From Neolewinella lacunae (GTDB lineage: Bacteria; Bacteroidota; Bacteroidia; Chitinophagales; Saprospiraceae), in assembly GCF_014349155.1 (NCBI RefSeq), contig NZ_JACSIT010000085.1:1-57508 (forward strand): a stretch of 57,508 bases of DNA, given 5' to 3'. The notes beneath the pieces were generated by a model. It did no database searches. It was not told where the DNA came from and saw nothing but the letters and a program-made list of their open reading frames with translations. A program made the position numbers and the translations under genes. Positions 17,997 to 26,475 of the stretch are shown in pieces (the first letter of the stretch is position 1; the number at the start of each line of letters is the position of its first letter).

Positions 17997-18168
17997 AAGT
18001 GCTGCGTTTTTTGAGCTTCGCTTTTTTTTTGAACCACTAAGGACACGAAGAAGGGCTAAGCGTTGTCGCCTTCACCTCATGAAACTCCAAGCCACTCCAT
18101 GCTCTACTCCAAGTCACTCCTTGGGCTACAAGCTTGCCGGCTCCACCATTTTCGAACCACTGATTCTC

Positions 18169-18525
18169 CTAGACCTTATCCTTGCCCCCCAGCAGGTAAC
18201 CCATGGCGGCCGGGCGGTAGAGGGCGATGCCAACGTAGAGCAGGGTACTGAGCGTTACGCCGGGAATAGGTGCCTCCCCAACATTGATCCACTCCGTAGC
18301 GATGACGCCACCGAGGTAGCTGGCGCAGAGGAAAAAGCCCAGGCTGCGCGTGGCGGGAAGAAACATAGCGATTACGCAGGTGAGCTCAATCAGCCCCAGA
18401 TAGAGTGCATTTTTGCCCAACATGGCCTCCACTTCCTCGCCGCCGATGAGTTTCATAATGCTGCTGCCCAGCAGGGCGATGCCAACGAGGCCCCAGAGGG
18501 CCATGCCAATTCTTTCTTTCGTCAT
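18169..18525 (-). CDS. DoxX-like four-helix membrane protein
   Basis: 118 residues with four hydrophobic helices and the early GLLGSSIMKLIGG-type turn of the DoxX/DUF4345 group. The function is not known; some relatives take part in thiol or quinone redox. It stands alone between repeats. An alternative start is not needed. Confidence 0.72.
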   Translation of the reverse strand: MTKERIGMALWGLVGIALLGSSIMKLIGGEEVEAMLGKNALYLGLIELTCVIAMFLPATRSLGFFLCASYLGGVIATEWINVGEAPIPGVTLSTLLYVGIALYRPAAMGYLLGGKDKV

Positions 18526-18630
18526 GATTATGGTATAGTTTAGAAAAGGGAAATTTACTGCACCACGTAAGGTGTAGCAATAGCTAATGTAGGCACACTT
18601 TTTACATCTGCACCGAATTTTTAGCAGCTT

Positions 18631-18807
18631 AGAGTGTGTCTAAATTTTTACTTCCTGATAACCAAGCAGTTTGCTACGCAGTACTTCGTGCTATGAACCT
18701 GGCGTCACAAAAAATGGCTTACGTAGTCCACTATGCGCGCAATTTTTTGTCTAGCCAGAACCATAAGTCATTGATTATCAGTTCTTAAAAATTTTAGACA
18801 CGCTCTT
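18631..18807. repeat. 177-bp fold-back (MITE-like) element
   Basis: Ends AGAGTGTGTCTAAATTTTTA (left) and AAAAATTTTAGACACGCTCT (right) are inverted repeats, and the pairing continues inwards (CTGATAACCAA with TTGATTATCAG; CTATGAACCTGGC with GCCAGAACCATAAG; ACAAAAAAT with ATTTTTTGT), so nearly the whole unit is one imperfect hairpin. It has no coding capacity. The flanking gap (18526-18876) shows no gene. A fragment AGACACGCTCTT recurs near 23833-23844. Confidence 0.75.
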
Positions 18808-18876
18808 ATTTTTTCACCAATACTGCCAAAGCGGAGGAGCGCTGGCCAGCCATCGGGGCATCCGGCGCGTTCCTGG

Positions 18877-20028
18877 CTATTGCTCTTGCTGGAGACGCAA
18901 AGAATCCTGGCGGTCCGTGGCATCCTGAAGCGAATCCGTTCGGACGCCGTTGGTGGGATCGTCGGTACCGGTTAAATTTTCGCTGGATTTTCTGCCGTCA
19001 ATTGCCCAGAAGCCGACTAGGAGAAAAAGAACCGTGGCTGCTGCCGTGAGCATGGGCCGCAGCCACCCCGAAGATTTTTTGGGTCGGCTGCTGAAGGTGA
19101 CGTCGTCGGGCGGGACGGTGGAAGGGCTGTAGTGGGGTAGGGGGCTGGGAAACGGCTGGGTGCTGAGTCCTTTCCCGCCTGCCTGGGGGGGCGCGGGGCG
19201 GGGTGGTGGTAGGGTGGCTTCAATTTCTGTTTCCGGGTTGGGCAATTCTTCTGCGGCTGCTCCGACGGCACCAGGGTCGGCGGTGTTGACCCGTTGCAGC
19301 GGAGTAGCCGGCCCGGGTTCGGCATCGGCGCGCACCTCGATGGGGCGGCGAAGGATGAGGTTTTTGGTCCGCTCCTTACCAGCGACGGTAAGCAGGACGG
19401 AAATTTTGAGCACCAGTTCATGGCGGCCTTCTACCAGGGGGCGCACGTGAAAAACCCACTCCGTGTAGCTGTACTCGTCAACGATTTGCTCGCCGTCGGA
19501 AAGCAGCAGGATATCAAACTGCCGGACCCCGTCGAGGCAGGGGTCGATGATTTCCACTTCCATGACCTGAGCGACGGGGATTTCTTCCAGGCTGACACTG
19601 TCGTCCAGCGCAATGCCACTCAGTACCTGGCTGAGCTGGTGGGCGACCCGCACCAGGCATTCGTGGGCCTGGCGGACCTGCATGCGCGGCGGGACTTTGT
19701 ACAGCAGGTGGCCGGGCTTGAGTTCCGGGCGGCCGGGGGCCTGGGGGCTGAAGTCGACCAAAGCCAGGTGGGTAACGAAGGCCAGAATATCCTGGCGGAG
19801 TTCCTGGCGGAGGACATCAATCCGCAGCGGATCCAGGGTGTTACCGATCTGGTACTGCAGCAAATCGGCGTAGCGACTGGCCAGGAGAATGACCTGCTGG
19901 TGCTTGGGGCGCTCGGGGGGCAGGGCCGTGCGGAGCAACTCCAGCGCCTCGTCCGTAGCCGCTTCCGCCACCGCCGTGCGGAGGGTTTCCTTTAATTCCT
20001 CAAGCTGTTCCTGGGTAGTGATGGACAT
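18877..20028 (-). CDS. EAD11-like domain protein with one C-terminal membrane helix
   Basis: 383 residues. The first ~85 (TDEALELLRTA, QVILLASRYADLLQYQIGNT) match the pattern of effector-associated domain 11, a small helical adaptor found in predicted bacterial conflict and signalling proteins. A beta-rich middle (about 110-235; EWVFHVRPLVEGRHELVLKI) is followed by a Pro-rich linker and one transmembrane helix at about 325-345. An acidic or polar tail remains (DSLQDATDRQDSLRLQQ). No catalytic domain is present, so a scaffold or sensor role is inferred. The upstream neighbour is an amidase gene 213 bases away. A TACCTTAG box ends five bases before the ATG. Confidence 0.6.
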   Translation of the reverse strand: MSITTQEQLEELKETLRTAVAEAATDEALELLRTALPPERPKHQQVILLASRYADLLQYQIGNTLDPLRIDVLRQELRQDILAFVTHLALVDFSPQAPGRPELKPGHLLYKVPPRMQVRQAHECLVRVAHQLSQVLSGIALDDSVSLEEIPVAQVMEVEIIDPCLDGVRQFDILLLSDGEQIVDEYSYTEWVFHVRPLVEGRHELVLKISVLLTVAGKERTKNLILRRPIEVRADAEPGPATPLQRVNTADPGAVGAAAEELPNPETEIEATLPPPRPAPPQAGGKGLSTQPFPSPLPHYSPSTVPPDDVTFSSRPKKSSGWLRPMLTAAATVLFLLVGFWAIDGRKSSENLTGTDDPTNGVRTDSLQDATDRQDSLRLQQEQ

Positions 20029-20051
20029 GGGGCCTAAGGTAAGACTTGTGG

Positions 20052-20170
20052 GAGACTGTTCATCAAAGTGTGGTGTTCAATTCGCCAACTAAACCTAAAA
20101 CATCGGACTATATACCCCAACGCTTCGCGGGGCCCAGGGCCAATAAAGAGCTTCTTTTCAGCGACACACT
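20052..20170 (+). repeat. Composite intergenic repeat, copy 1
   Basis: GAGACTGTTCATC (20052-20064) and TTTCAGCGACACACT (20156-20170) recur in the same order at 22662-22758. A third GAGACTGTTCATCTAA is at 26374-26389. In copies 1 and 2 a pyrimidine-rich tract follows, and a minus-strand gene ends just beyond it. Nothing else is seen in the 20029-20241 gap. Confidence 0.6.
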
Positions 20171-20241
20171 CTCCGAGCCGCGTCACTATCTCGTGCGGTA
20201 GCTCCTTTATTTCTTTCCCCCCTTATTCCCTTCCTCCTTTA

Positions 20242-21177
20242 CTAAACCCCTTCCCGCTCCACCTCCAGGATGGCCTGCACGTGGGCGTCGGCCACCTGCT
20301 GGCGGAAAGCATCACTGAGGAGAAGGGGAAGTTCGAAGCGGTTATTGAAAAAGCCATTTTCGGTGAGGATGGCGGGCATGCGGGTGGCGCGGAGGACGTA
20401 AAACTGGCCCGTTACTTTGCTGCGGAGGTGGCGATTGACCAGACCGGTGTGGGCAATCAGGTGGCGTTGAAAAACGGCGGCCAGGGCGCGGCCCGTCTGG
20501 CTGCCGTGGTAGTACCAGGTCTCGATGCCCCGGACGCGATCGTCGGTAAAGTCCTGTTCGGAAGCCGCGGGGCCGGCGTTGGCGTGGACGCTGACGAAAA
20601 TTTTGGGCAGGGCGCTGCTGAGGCGGTTGGCCCGGTCTACCCGTTCGGTGAGGAAATTGCCGACTTGCACCTCCGGCACGACGTTGAAGTAGGCCACGCC
20701 GATGCGATCGAGCTGGGCGAAAATGCGGGCGGTGACGGCACGGTTGAACTCGTATTCAAAAAGCTGTCGACCGTCTTCGAGGATGGGACTGCGTTTGCCG
20801 GCGGTGAGCGCACCGTGGCCATTATCGATGCACCAGAGGTAGCGGGCGCGGTACTCGGGGGCGGGGGGGACGGGCCCCCGGGGGCGATCATCAGGGGACA
20901 GTGGCGGGCTGTTGCCGTCGTCGGGGGCGGGCAAAGGATCCAGGTCAAATTCAGGGCCGTTGGTATCCCGGGGAGGCTCTGCTTCGTGGCTGACCACGAT
21001 GGCATCTTCGCCACCGACGTCGGAGGCATCCTGGGGTTCCGCAGGATCCGCACGCGGGGGCAGGGGCGCCGCCGGGGGCAAGGCTGGCGGCAGGGGCCTG
21101 GGTGGTCGCGGCCGTTGGGGGGCATCGCCAAAGAGCACGGCAAGGATATCGACGATGGCCTGGAGGAAGTCCTTCAT
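20242..21177 (-). CDS. N-acetylmuramoyl-L-alanine amidase (Amidase_3)
   Basis: 311 residues from the ATG at 21175-21177. An N-terminal hydrophobic helix (KDFLQAIVDILAVLFG) and a ~95-residue Pro/Ala-rich linker lead to the amidase domain, with zinc ligands in LWCIDNGHG, LFEYEFNRAV (Glu) and FVSVHANAG and the catalytic Glu in ILTENGFFNN. It cleaves the amide between MurNAc and the stem peptide. The N-terminus is not a clean signal peptide; it might be a membrane anchor, or the protein may be exported by a non-Sec route. Confidence 0.87.
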   Translation of the reverse strand: MKDFLQAIVDILAVLFGDAPQRPRPPRPLPPALPPAAPLPPRADPAEPQDASDVGGEDAIVVSHEAEPPRDTNGPEFDLDPLPAPDDGNSPPLSPDDRPRGPVPPAPEYRARYLWCIDNGHGALTAGKRSPILEDGRQLFEYEFNRAVTARIFAQLDRIGVAYFNVVPEVQVGNFLTERVDRANRLSSALPKIFVSVHANAGPAASEQDFTDDRVRGIETWYYHGSQTGRALAAVFQRHLIAHTGLVNRHLRSKVTGQFYVLRATRMPAILTENGFFNNRFELPLLLSDAFRQQVADAHVQAILEVEREGV

Positions 21178-21461
21178 ACAAGCGGAGGCAATAGCGGAGG
21201 GCCACAGTAGGCTACGGCCCGGGAATTGCCGCGAGCAAGGTAAGAATTTTTGTCGTTCGGTCATCCCCTCCACCCCGGCTCGGGCTGACCCCGGCTCAAC
21301 ACCCCCGCCAGCCCGCCACCGCCCGGACCGAAAGGACGGAGTCAACCTAGAAGGGGAATGAGTTGTATTCTTCCCACGGCCCGCCCCGCTACCGCACTTC
21401 ATTTATGGTGCAGCAGTACCTGGGAAGGACTGTGCCAACTTACGCAGACATCGCCCCCAGC

Positions 21462-21782
21462 ATGGAACAAGTCAAGCCCAACGCCCTCAACGGGCAGGAA
21501 GCCGAGAAGCTCGAACGCATCGCCTACATCCTCAAGACCGTAGCGCACCCGCTGCGGCTGGGGATCATCCACCTGCTGGAGCAACACCCGCGTTTGAACG
21601 TGACCGACATCTGCGAAGCGCTCGGTTATGAGCAGTCGCTCGTCAGTCATCACCTGCAGAATATGAAGCTAAAGGGTATCCTCTCCGTCAAGCGCGACGG
21701 CCGCTCAATGATGTACTCGCTTAAGGAACGCGACGTCAGCCTGATCATTGAATGTCTGGAAAATTGCCAGTGCAACATGTAA
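21462..21782 (+). CDS. ArsR/SmtB-type transcriptional regulator
   Basis: 106 residues from the ATG at 21462; an upstream ATG at 21405 is possible. A winged-helix domain (RIAYILKTVAHPLRLGIIHLL, recognition helix EQSLVSHHLQNMKLKG, wing VKRDGRSMMYSL). The C-terminus CLENCQCNM carries three Cys, a likely metal-sensing site. Next gene on the same strand is a ZIP metal transporter, so metal-dependent control of that gene is inferred. Confidence 0.88.
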   Translation: MEQVKPNALNGQEAEKLERIAYILKTVAHPLRLGIIHLLEQHPRLNVTDICEALGYEQSLVSHHLQNMKLKGILSVKRDGRSMMYSLKERDVSLIIECLENCQCNM

Positions 21783-21855
21783 AGGCGATCCCCTTTCCCG
21801 CTTTACCCGCGGGGCTTCCACGAAAAGCTTTTTCGTAATTGCCACAAAGTCGCAT

Positions 21856-21863
21856 TAACTTTG
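21856..21863 (+). promoter_or_regulatory. -7 box TAACTTTG upstream of the ZIP gene
   Basis: Full match to TAnnTTTG, 39 bases before the ATG at 21903. The 5' side holds the palindrome CGAAAAGCTTTTTCG (about 21821-21835), which could be a terminator of the ArsR gene or an operator. Confidence 0.5.
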
Positions 21864-21902
21864 CGCCAGCGCCAGTGCGGTCCTGGCCAATGATCACTCC
21901 TT

Positions 21903-22655
21903 ATGGCCCTTTGGCAATATGCTCTTTTGTTTACCTGTGTGTTGTTCGGTGGCGGCTTGGCACAGGTCATGCGCGGTCGTACGGAGAGCGCACACTGGCG
22001 CAGGTACCTCCCCCTCTTGCTGTCCTTCAGTGGTGCCTACCTGCTGGGCATTGCGGCGATGGAGATGATGCCGACGGTCTTTCGCAACCCACAGTACCAC
22101 ACGGGCGTCTGGCTTTTGGCCGGTTTTTTCATTCAGCTCCTCCTGGAAGGATTGAGCCAGGGGATTGAACACGGGCACGTGCACGCCCACGAGCACGGCA
22201 ATTTCCGCTTTGCCCTGACGGTAATGGTGGGCCTTGGCCTCCACGCTTTTCTGGAAGGGATGCCGCTGGGAACGGCCCCTGAGCCCGGCGAATCCCTGGC
22301 CGCCCACACGGCGATGGACGCTGAACACCTGCTGGTGGGCATCATCCTTCACAAAATACCGGCGGCCTTCGCCCTGGGCCTGTTGCTGCGTTATTCGGGC
22401 TTCAGCAAGGCCTTCACCTGGGTATGCCTCCTGGTTTTTGCCAGCCTGTCTCCGCTGGGCGCCGTTTTTGGCGAAGCGATCAGCATCGATCCGGTGTGGC
22501 GCAACCGCGTCCTGGCCCTCGTCGTGGGCAGCTTCCTCCACATTTCTACCACCATCCTCTTTGAAGCCGACGGCCGTAAGGAACACGGGATAACAGTGCG
22601 CAAATTCGTGGTCGTCATCGCCGGTATGCTGGTGGCGTATTTTACGGCGCATTAG
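21903..22655 (+). CDS. ZIP family metal transporter
   Basis: 250 residues, eight predicted helices. A His-rich loop (IEHGHVHAHEHGNF) lies between helices 3 and 4, and the metal-site helices are GLGLHAFLEGMPLG and LLVGIILHKIPAAFALG. It imports Zn2+ or a related divalent metal into the cytoplasm. The ArsR-like gene directly upstream supports metal-responsive expression. Confidence 0.9.
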   Translation: MALWQYALLFTCVLFGGGLAQVMRGRTESAHWRRYLPLLLSFSGAYLLGIAAMEMMPTVFRNPQYHTGVWLLAGFFIQLLLEGLSQGIEHGHVHAHEHGNFRFALTVMVGLGLHAFLEGMPLGTAPEPGESLAAHTAMDAEHLLVGIILHKIPAAFALGLLLRYSGFSKAFTWVCLLVFASLSPLGAVFGEAISIDPVWRNRVLALVVGSFLHISTTILFEADGRKEHGITVRKFVVVIAGMLVAYFTAH

Positions 22656-22661
22656 GGCACG

Positions 22662-22758
22662 GAGACTGTTCATCTAAATCGAAAACGTCGGGCTTCCACC
22701 CGACGCTACATAAGCGGCCCCTCCAGGGCCGGTGGGGGCTTGCTTTCAGCGACGCACT
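22662..22758 (+). repeat. Composite intergenic repeat, copy 2, with hairpin
   Basis: GAGACTGTTCATCTAA (22662-22677), the 7-bp hairpin CGTCGGG/CCCGACG (22686-22705), a GGCCC/GGGCC hairpin and TTTCAGCGACGCACT (22744-22758). Order matches the 20052-20170 copy. The hairpins may terminate the ZIP transcript but lack a T-run. Confidence 0.55.
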
Positions 22759-22798
22759 TAATCGACCATCCCAGCGGCCTTGCTCCTCGTCCTTCCCT

Positions 22799-22818
22799 TG
22801 CACCTGCGACCGCGCCCA
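22799..22818 (+). repeat. Dispersed 20-bp repeat, copy D (abutting the EamA stop codon)
   Basis: Perfect match at all fixed positions; variable base A. It directly adjoins the stop codon of the minus-strand gene ending at 22819. Confidence 0.85.
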
Positions 22819-23760
22819 TTATTCCTTTCCCCCTTTGCTCTTCCCCCGGCTGATGATGATGACGCCGACGATCACCAACACCGCCCCCAAGCCCTGTAGG
22901 AGCGTAAGGTGCTCGCCCAGCACGAGATATTCCAGCACGATTGTCGCTACCGGCCCGATGGCCCCGAGGATGGCCGCGTCTCCCGCCCCGATGCGCCGCA
23001 CGCCCTCCGTCACCAGATACGTGGGGATGACGGTGCAAAAGACCGACAACCCCGCCCCGTACAGGTATAAAACCGGGGGGAAACCAAACAGGGTATTGCC
23101 CGAAACCCATACGTGCACCAATACCGCCACACTGGCCGCCACCAGGGCCAAAGACGTGAAGCGCACCGTACCCAGTTTCGTCGCGTAAAACCCACTGCCG
23201 ATCACGTAAAAGCTGTACAAAAATGCGCTCAGCAGAATCAGTCCGCCCCCCAGCATCAGGTTGCTGCCCGCGCTGAAATCCGCATCACTGAAGGCCAGGC
23301 CAATGCCAGCGTAGCAGATCGCCGTCGCCACCCACTGCAGGGGCTGGATCCGCGTGCCAAAAATGATGCGTTGCAAGAGCAATACCATCGTGGGATAAAC
23401 GAAGAGAATAAGCCGCTCCAAACCCGCGCTGAGGTACTTGAGCCCCAGGAAATCGGTGTAGCTGGCCAGGTAGTATCCAAAGATGCCGAGGACGACGATG
23501 GTCGCCACGTCGCGCGCGCTCAAGGGGCCGTTGGTGGCCGATCGCTCCCGCCGGAAATACCCGATGAGCAGAAAGAGGGGCAGCGAAAAAGCCATCCGCA
23601 GGCCCAGCAGGCTGATGCTGGAAATCTCGTACTGGTAGGCCAGTTTGATGACGATGGCTTTGCAGGAAAAAAGCACGGCCCCCAGTAGCATGAGGCCAAC
23701 GCCGATTTTGCGGTCGGGCGAAAGCAGAACGGGAGCAGCGAGGGGCATTGGCGGAGGCAT
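22819..23760 (-). CDS. EamA/DMT family transporter
   Basis: 313 residues from the ATG at 23758-23760. Ten hydrophobic helices in two EamA repeats (about 20-150 and 165-305; second repeat with GAGDAAILGAIGPVATIVLEYLVLGE). It would export small metabolites such as amino acids; the substrate cannot be told. The last codons (GKSKGGKE) are encoded by a purine-rich stretch that is the reverse of the CCTTTCCCCC repeat seen at other gene ends. Confidence 0.88.
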   Translation of the reverse strand: MPPPMPLAAPVLLSPDRKIGVGLMLLGAVLFSCKAIVIKLAYQYEISSISLLGLRMAFSLPLFLLIGYFRRERSATNGPLSARDVATIVVLGIFGYYLASYTDFLGLKYLSAGLERLILFVYPTMVLLLQRIIFGTRIQPLQWVATAICYAGIGLAFSDADFSAGSNLMLGGGLILLSAFLYSFYVIGSGFYATKLGTVRFTSLALVAASVAVLVHVWVSGNTLFGFPPVLYLYGAGLSVFCTVIPTYLVTEGVRRIGAGDAAILGAIGPVATIVLEYLVLGEHLTLLQGLGAVLVIVGVIIISRGKSKGGKE

Positions 23761-23857
23761 TCGGTAAACGGGCCGCAAAGGTCGGCTAAATCGCGGGCTT
23801 GAAGGGCGGGGGGTGCGGAGCCTGACAGGATTAAGACACGCTCTTCGTGCTTTTCCT

Positions 23858-23865
23858 TAGGTTTG
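23858..23865 (+). promoter_or_regulatory. -7 box TAGGTTTG upstream of lpxB
   Basis: Full match to TAnnTTTG, 21 bases before the ATG at 23887. Confidence 0.5.
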
Positions 23866-23886
23866 CCGGTGTCAAGCCCCTTTTGC

Positions 23887-25008
23887 ATGAAGTATTACCT
23901 CATCGCCGGCGAGCCTTCCGGAGACCTGCACGGCTCCCACCTCATCCGCGCCATCCGGGCGGAGGACCCCACGGCCGAGGTACGCGCCTGGGGGGGCGAC
24001 CTGATGGCAGCGGCCGGCGCGACCCTCGCCAAGCACTACCGCGAGCTGGCCTTCATGGGCGTGGTCGAAGTGATCCGCAACCTGCCCACGATCCTGCGCA
24101 ATGAGCGTTTTTGCCGGGACGACATCGCCGCTTTCCAGCCCGATCGCCTGGTGCTGATCGATTATTCGGGCTTCAACCTCCGCATCGCGGCGTGGGCCAA
24201 ACCTGCGGGTTTTCACGTCACTTACTACATCAGCCCCCAGGTCTGGGCTTCGCGTTCCTCGCGGGTTAAACGCATTCGCGCCTACGTCGATCAAATGCTC
24301 GTCATCCTCCCCTTCGAGGCCGACTGGTACGCGGCGCGGGGGGTGCCGGTCACTTTCGTAGGCCATCCATTGCTTGACGTGGTGCGGGAGGCCGAAAGCA
24401 ACGGGGCGCGGCCGCAGGATGCAGAGCAAGTCGTTCAAGAGCGAAGGACGATTGCGCTGCTGCCCGGGAGCCGCCGCCAGGAAATCACCGTCGGCCTGCC
24501 GCTCATGCTCGCCGCTGCCGCCCGGCACCCGGAACACGATTACGTCATTGCCGGAGCCCCCGCCCAGGAGGAAAGTTTCTACGCGGCCATCATTGCCGGA
24601 GCCACCGCCCCCCCCCGCGTCCGGGTGGTGATGAACGCTACTTACCAGGTCCTTCAGTCGGCCCACGCCGCCATCGTTACCAGCGGCACGGCTACCTTGG
24701 AGACGGCCCTATTTGGGGTCCCCCAGGTTGTCGTGTACCGCGGCAACTGGCTGGCCTACCGCATTGCCAAGTGGATGATCGCCAACCGCATCAAGTACAT
24801 CAGCCTCGTTAATCTGGTCATGGATGCCCCCGTGGTGCCGGAATTGATCCAGGCCGATTTCAACCCCGCCAACCTGGCCGGTCACCTGGAAAAAATAATT
24901 GCCGGCCCCCTGCGAGACCGGCAATTAAAAGACCTCCAACTGCTCCGCGAGCGGCTGGGGGAAGGCGGCGCAGCGGTACGCGCTGCGCGGCTGATTACTT
25001 CTTCTTAG
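23887..25008 (+). CDS. lpxB: Lipid-A-disaccharide synthase
   Basis: 373 residues from the ATG at 23887 (MKYYLIAGEPSGDLHG, the invariant LpxB start). Other landmarks: YYISPQVWASRSSRVKRI, VTFVGHPLLD, LLPGSRRQEI and the C-terminal VTSGTATLETALFGVPQVV. It joins UDP-2,3-diacylglucosamine and lipid X to form the lipid A disaccharide at the inner membrane. No other lpx genes are adjacent. The 3' end overlaps the convergent YqaE-like gene by 14 bases. Confidence 0.95.
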   Translation: MKYYLIAGEPSGDLHGSHLIRAIRAEDPTAEVRAWGGDLMAAAGATLAKHYRELAFMGVVEVIRNLPTILRNERFCRDDIAAFQPDRLVLIDYSGFNLRIAAWAKPAGFHVTYYISPQVWASRSSRVKRIRAYVDQMLVILPFEADWYAARGVPVTFVGHPLLDVVREAESNGARPQDAEQVVQERRTIALLPGSRRQEITVGLPLMLAAAARHPEHDYVIAGAPAQEESFYAAIIAGATAPPRVRVVMNATYQVLQSAHAAIVTSGTATLETALFGVPQVVVYRGNWLAYRIAKWMIANRIKYISLVNLVMDAPVVPELIQADFNPANLAGHLEKIIAGPLRDRQLKDLQLLRERLGEGGAAVRAARLITSS

Positions 25009-25444
25009 CGTTGCCGAAGATGACCAGCAGGGCGTAGATCAGGCCCGGAAGGTAGAAAAGCAGCGTCAGGATCAGGGCAATCCAGAATTTGCTGTTCAGC
25101 TCGCCCTGGTGCACGAGCACGGCCACGGGGGGCAGCAGGATGGCCAGGATGACCAGCAGCAGGGTGTTGGTATCGGCATCTTGGGTGCCATTTTTGACGT
25201 CTTGTTTGTACTGGCGCAGGGCATCCCGCAGGTCTTGCTTCTGGGCTTTTTTGTGGGCGCGGCGTTCGGCGGGGGTCATGGCATCCAGGGTCGCTTTGTA
25301 GGCGGCCGCAGCGGCGCGGGCGTCGGCTTCGGTAGCGGGGGCATCCGTGGTGACGGGCGTGCCGGGGGCTACGATGATGGCGTGGGCGGGCGCACTAAAA
25401 CCAAGCAGAAGGGTAAAGAGGAGGAAAAAAGTAGCATAACGCAT
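24995..25444 (-). CDS. YqaE/Pmp3-type membrane protein with signal peptide
   Basis: 149 residues from the ATG at 25442-25444 (RYATFFLLFTLLLGFSAPAHA signal peptide). A charged helical middle (MTPAERRAHKKAQKQDLRDA) precedes two C-terminal helices with LLLVILAILLPPVAVLVHQGE and FYLPGLIYALLVIFGN, the YqaE/Pmp3 pair. These small proteins affect membrane potential and ion homeostasis; this version is longer because of the N-terminal extension. Its 3' end overlaps lpxB. Confidence 0.85.
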   Translation of the reverse strand: MRYATFFLLFTLLLGFSAPAHAIIVAPGTPVTTDAPATEADARAAAAAYKATLDAMTPAERRAHKKAQKQDLRDALRQYKQDVKNGTQDADTNTLLLVILAILLPPVAVLVHQGELNSKFWIALILTLLFYLPGLIYALLVIFGNAKKK

Positions 25445-25553
25445 AAGCGAAAAAACAGGTGGGTTGTGAGAGCAATATTGCTGCTGTGCATAACTCCATT
25501 TGCCAGGCCAATGTTCCATGGTCCGCCAAGGTTTTTTGGGAGGCCAGCGTATT

Positions 25554-26315
25554 TTAGGCGTAGAAGTCGCGGCGGTCCAATTCTGCCAGATCGTAAAAGA
25601 GGTCGGCAAACTTTGCAACCACTGCTTCAAAGTATCTTTTCCCCTTCGCTGCGGTGGCCAGGGAGGGGTCGCCGATGCCCGTATCCGCACTTACCTCGCT
25701 CCACTGCCGCTCGGCCCAGGCCCAGGGTTCCTTGAAGGCGGGGATGCGGGGGCCTCTTTCACTGCCGTCGCCTGCTTCGGCCAGGGGCAAGACCAGCTCA
25801 GGGTGCAGGTGGAGCATGAGGCTCGTCTCCAGCTCGTCGGCGTGGTCGCCGGGCAGTTCAAAGTACTCCTCGCGGGGCAGGGACTTGAAGAAGCTGGTCC
25901 AGCACTGGAAAACGCCGGGGTACTTGAGGCCAAGTTCCCGCAGGGGGTTGTTGAAGTGGTTGGCACCGTGGCCGTTGAAGACGAGCAGCTTCGGGATGCC
26001 GTGGCGCTGGAGGGTGGCGACGATGTCGTCCAGAATGGCCAGCTGGGTGGAAGGGTTGAGGTTGATGTCGAGCGTAATGTCTGCCTGCCCCGTATTGACG
26101 CCGAAGGGTATGCCCGGCAGAACGATCACCTTCGCCCCCCGGTCCCAGGCCTTGGCGGCTGCGGCGGCGCAAATGCCCTCCGCCTGGTAATTGTCCGTAC
26201 CGTAAGGCAGGTGGTAATTGTGGGCTTCGGTCGCTCCCCAGGGCAGTACCGCCAACGTAAAACGGGTGGCGGAGACGGCTTTCCAGTTGGTTTCGGCGAG
26301 GATGTACGGGCGCAT
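25554..26315 (-). CDS. Creatininase-family amidohydrolase
   Basis: 253 residues with the metal-ligand motifs of the creatininase/MftE family: LPWGATEAHNYHLPYGTD, VFNGHGANHFNN and GDHADELETSLML. The family hydrolyses creatinine, formamides or short peptides. No mycofactocin genes are near, so the substrate is unknown. A TATCTTCC box (about 26336-26343) lies 20 bases before the ATG. Confidence 0.85.
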   Translation of the reverse strand: MRPYILAETNWKAVSATRFTLAVLPWGATEAHNYHLPYGTDNYQAEGICAAAAAKAWDRGAKVIVLPGIPFGVNTGQADITLDINLNPSTQLAILDDIVATLQRHGIPKLLVFNGHGANHFNNPLRELGLKYPGVFQCWTSFFKSLPREEYFELPGDHADELETSLMLHLHPELVLPLAEAGDGSERGPRIPAFKEPWAWAERQWSEVSADTGIGDPSLATAAKGKRYFEAVVAKFADLFYDLAELDRRDFYA

Positions 26316-26373
26316 GACAATGGCTTTGGTTCAGCGGGGAAGATAAAACCAGGATCCGGTTGAGGGTATGCCC

Positions 26374-26435
26374 GAGACTGTTCATCTAAGTGAGTCTATT
26401 GAACTATGAACTACTGCACTGTTGAACTATCCCGT
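26374..26435 (+). repeat. GAGACTGTTCATCTAA plus GAACTATGAACTA units
   Basis: Third copy of GAGACTGTTCATCTAA (26374-26389), followed by GAACTATGAACTACTG and a further TTGAACTAT. The 195-base gap 26316-26510 is otherwise occupied by copy E of the 20-bp repeat. Confidence 0.55.
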
Positions 26436-26475
26436 GTCCCTCACCCGAACCTCCCCCGCTCCTTTGTCCTTTTCC

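Noticed and set aside
22686..22705. Hairpin after the ZIP gene as an intrinsic terminator
   Set aside because: The stem is good but no T-run follows on either strand; kept only as part of the composite repeat.
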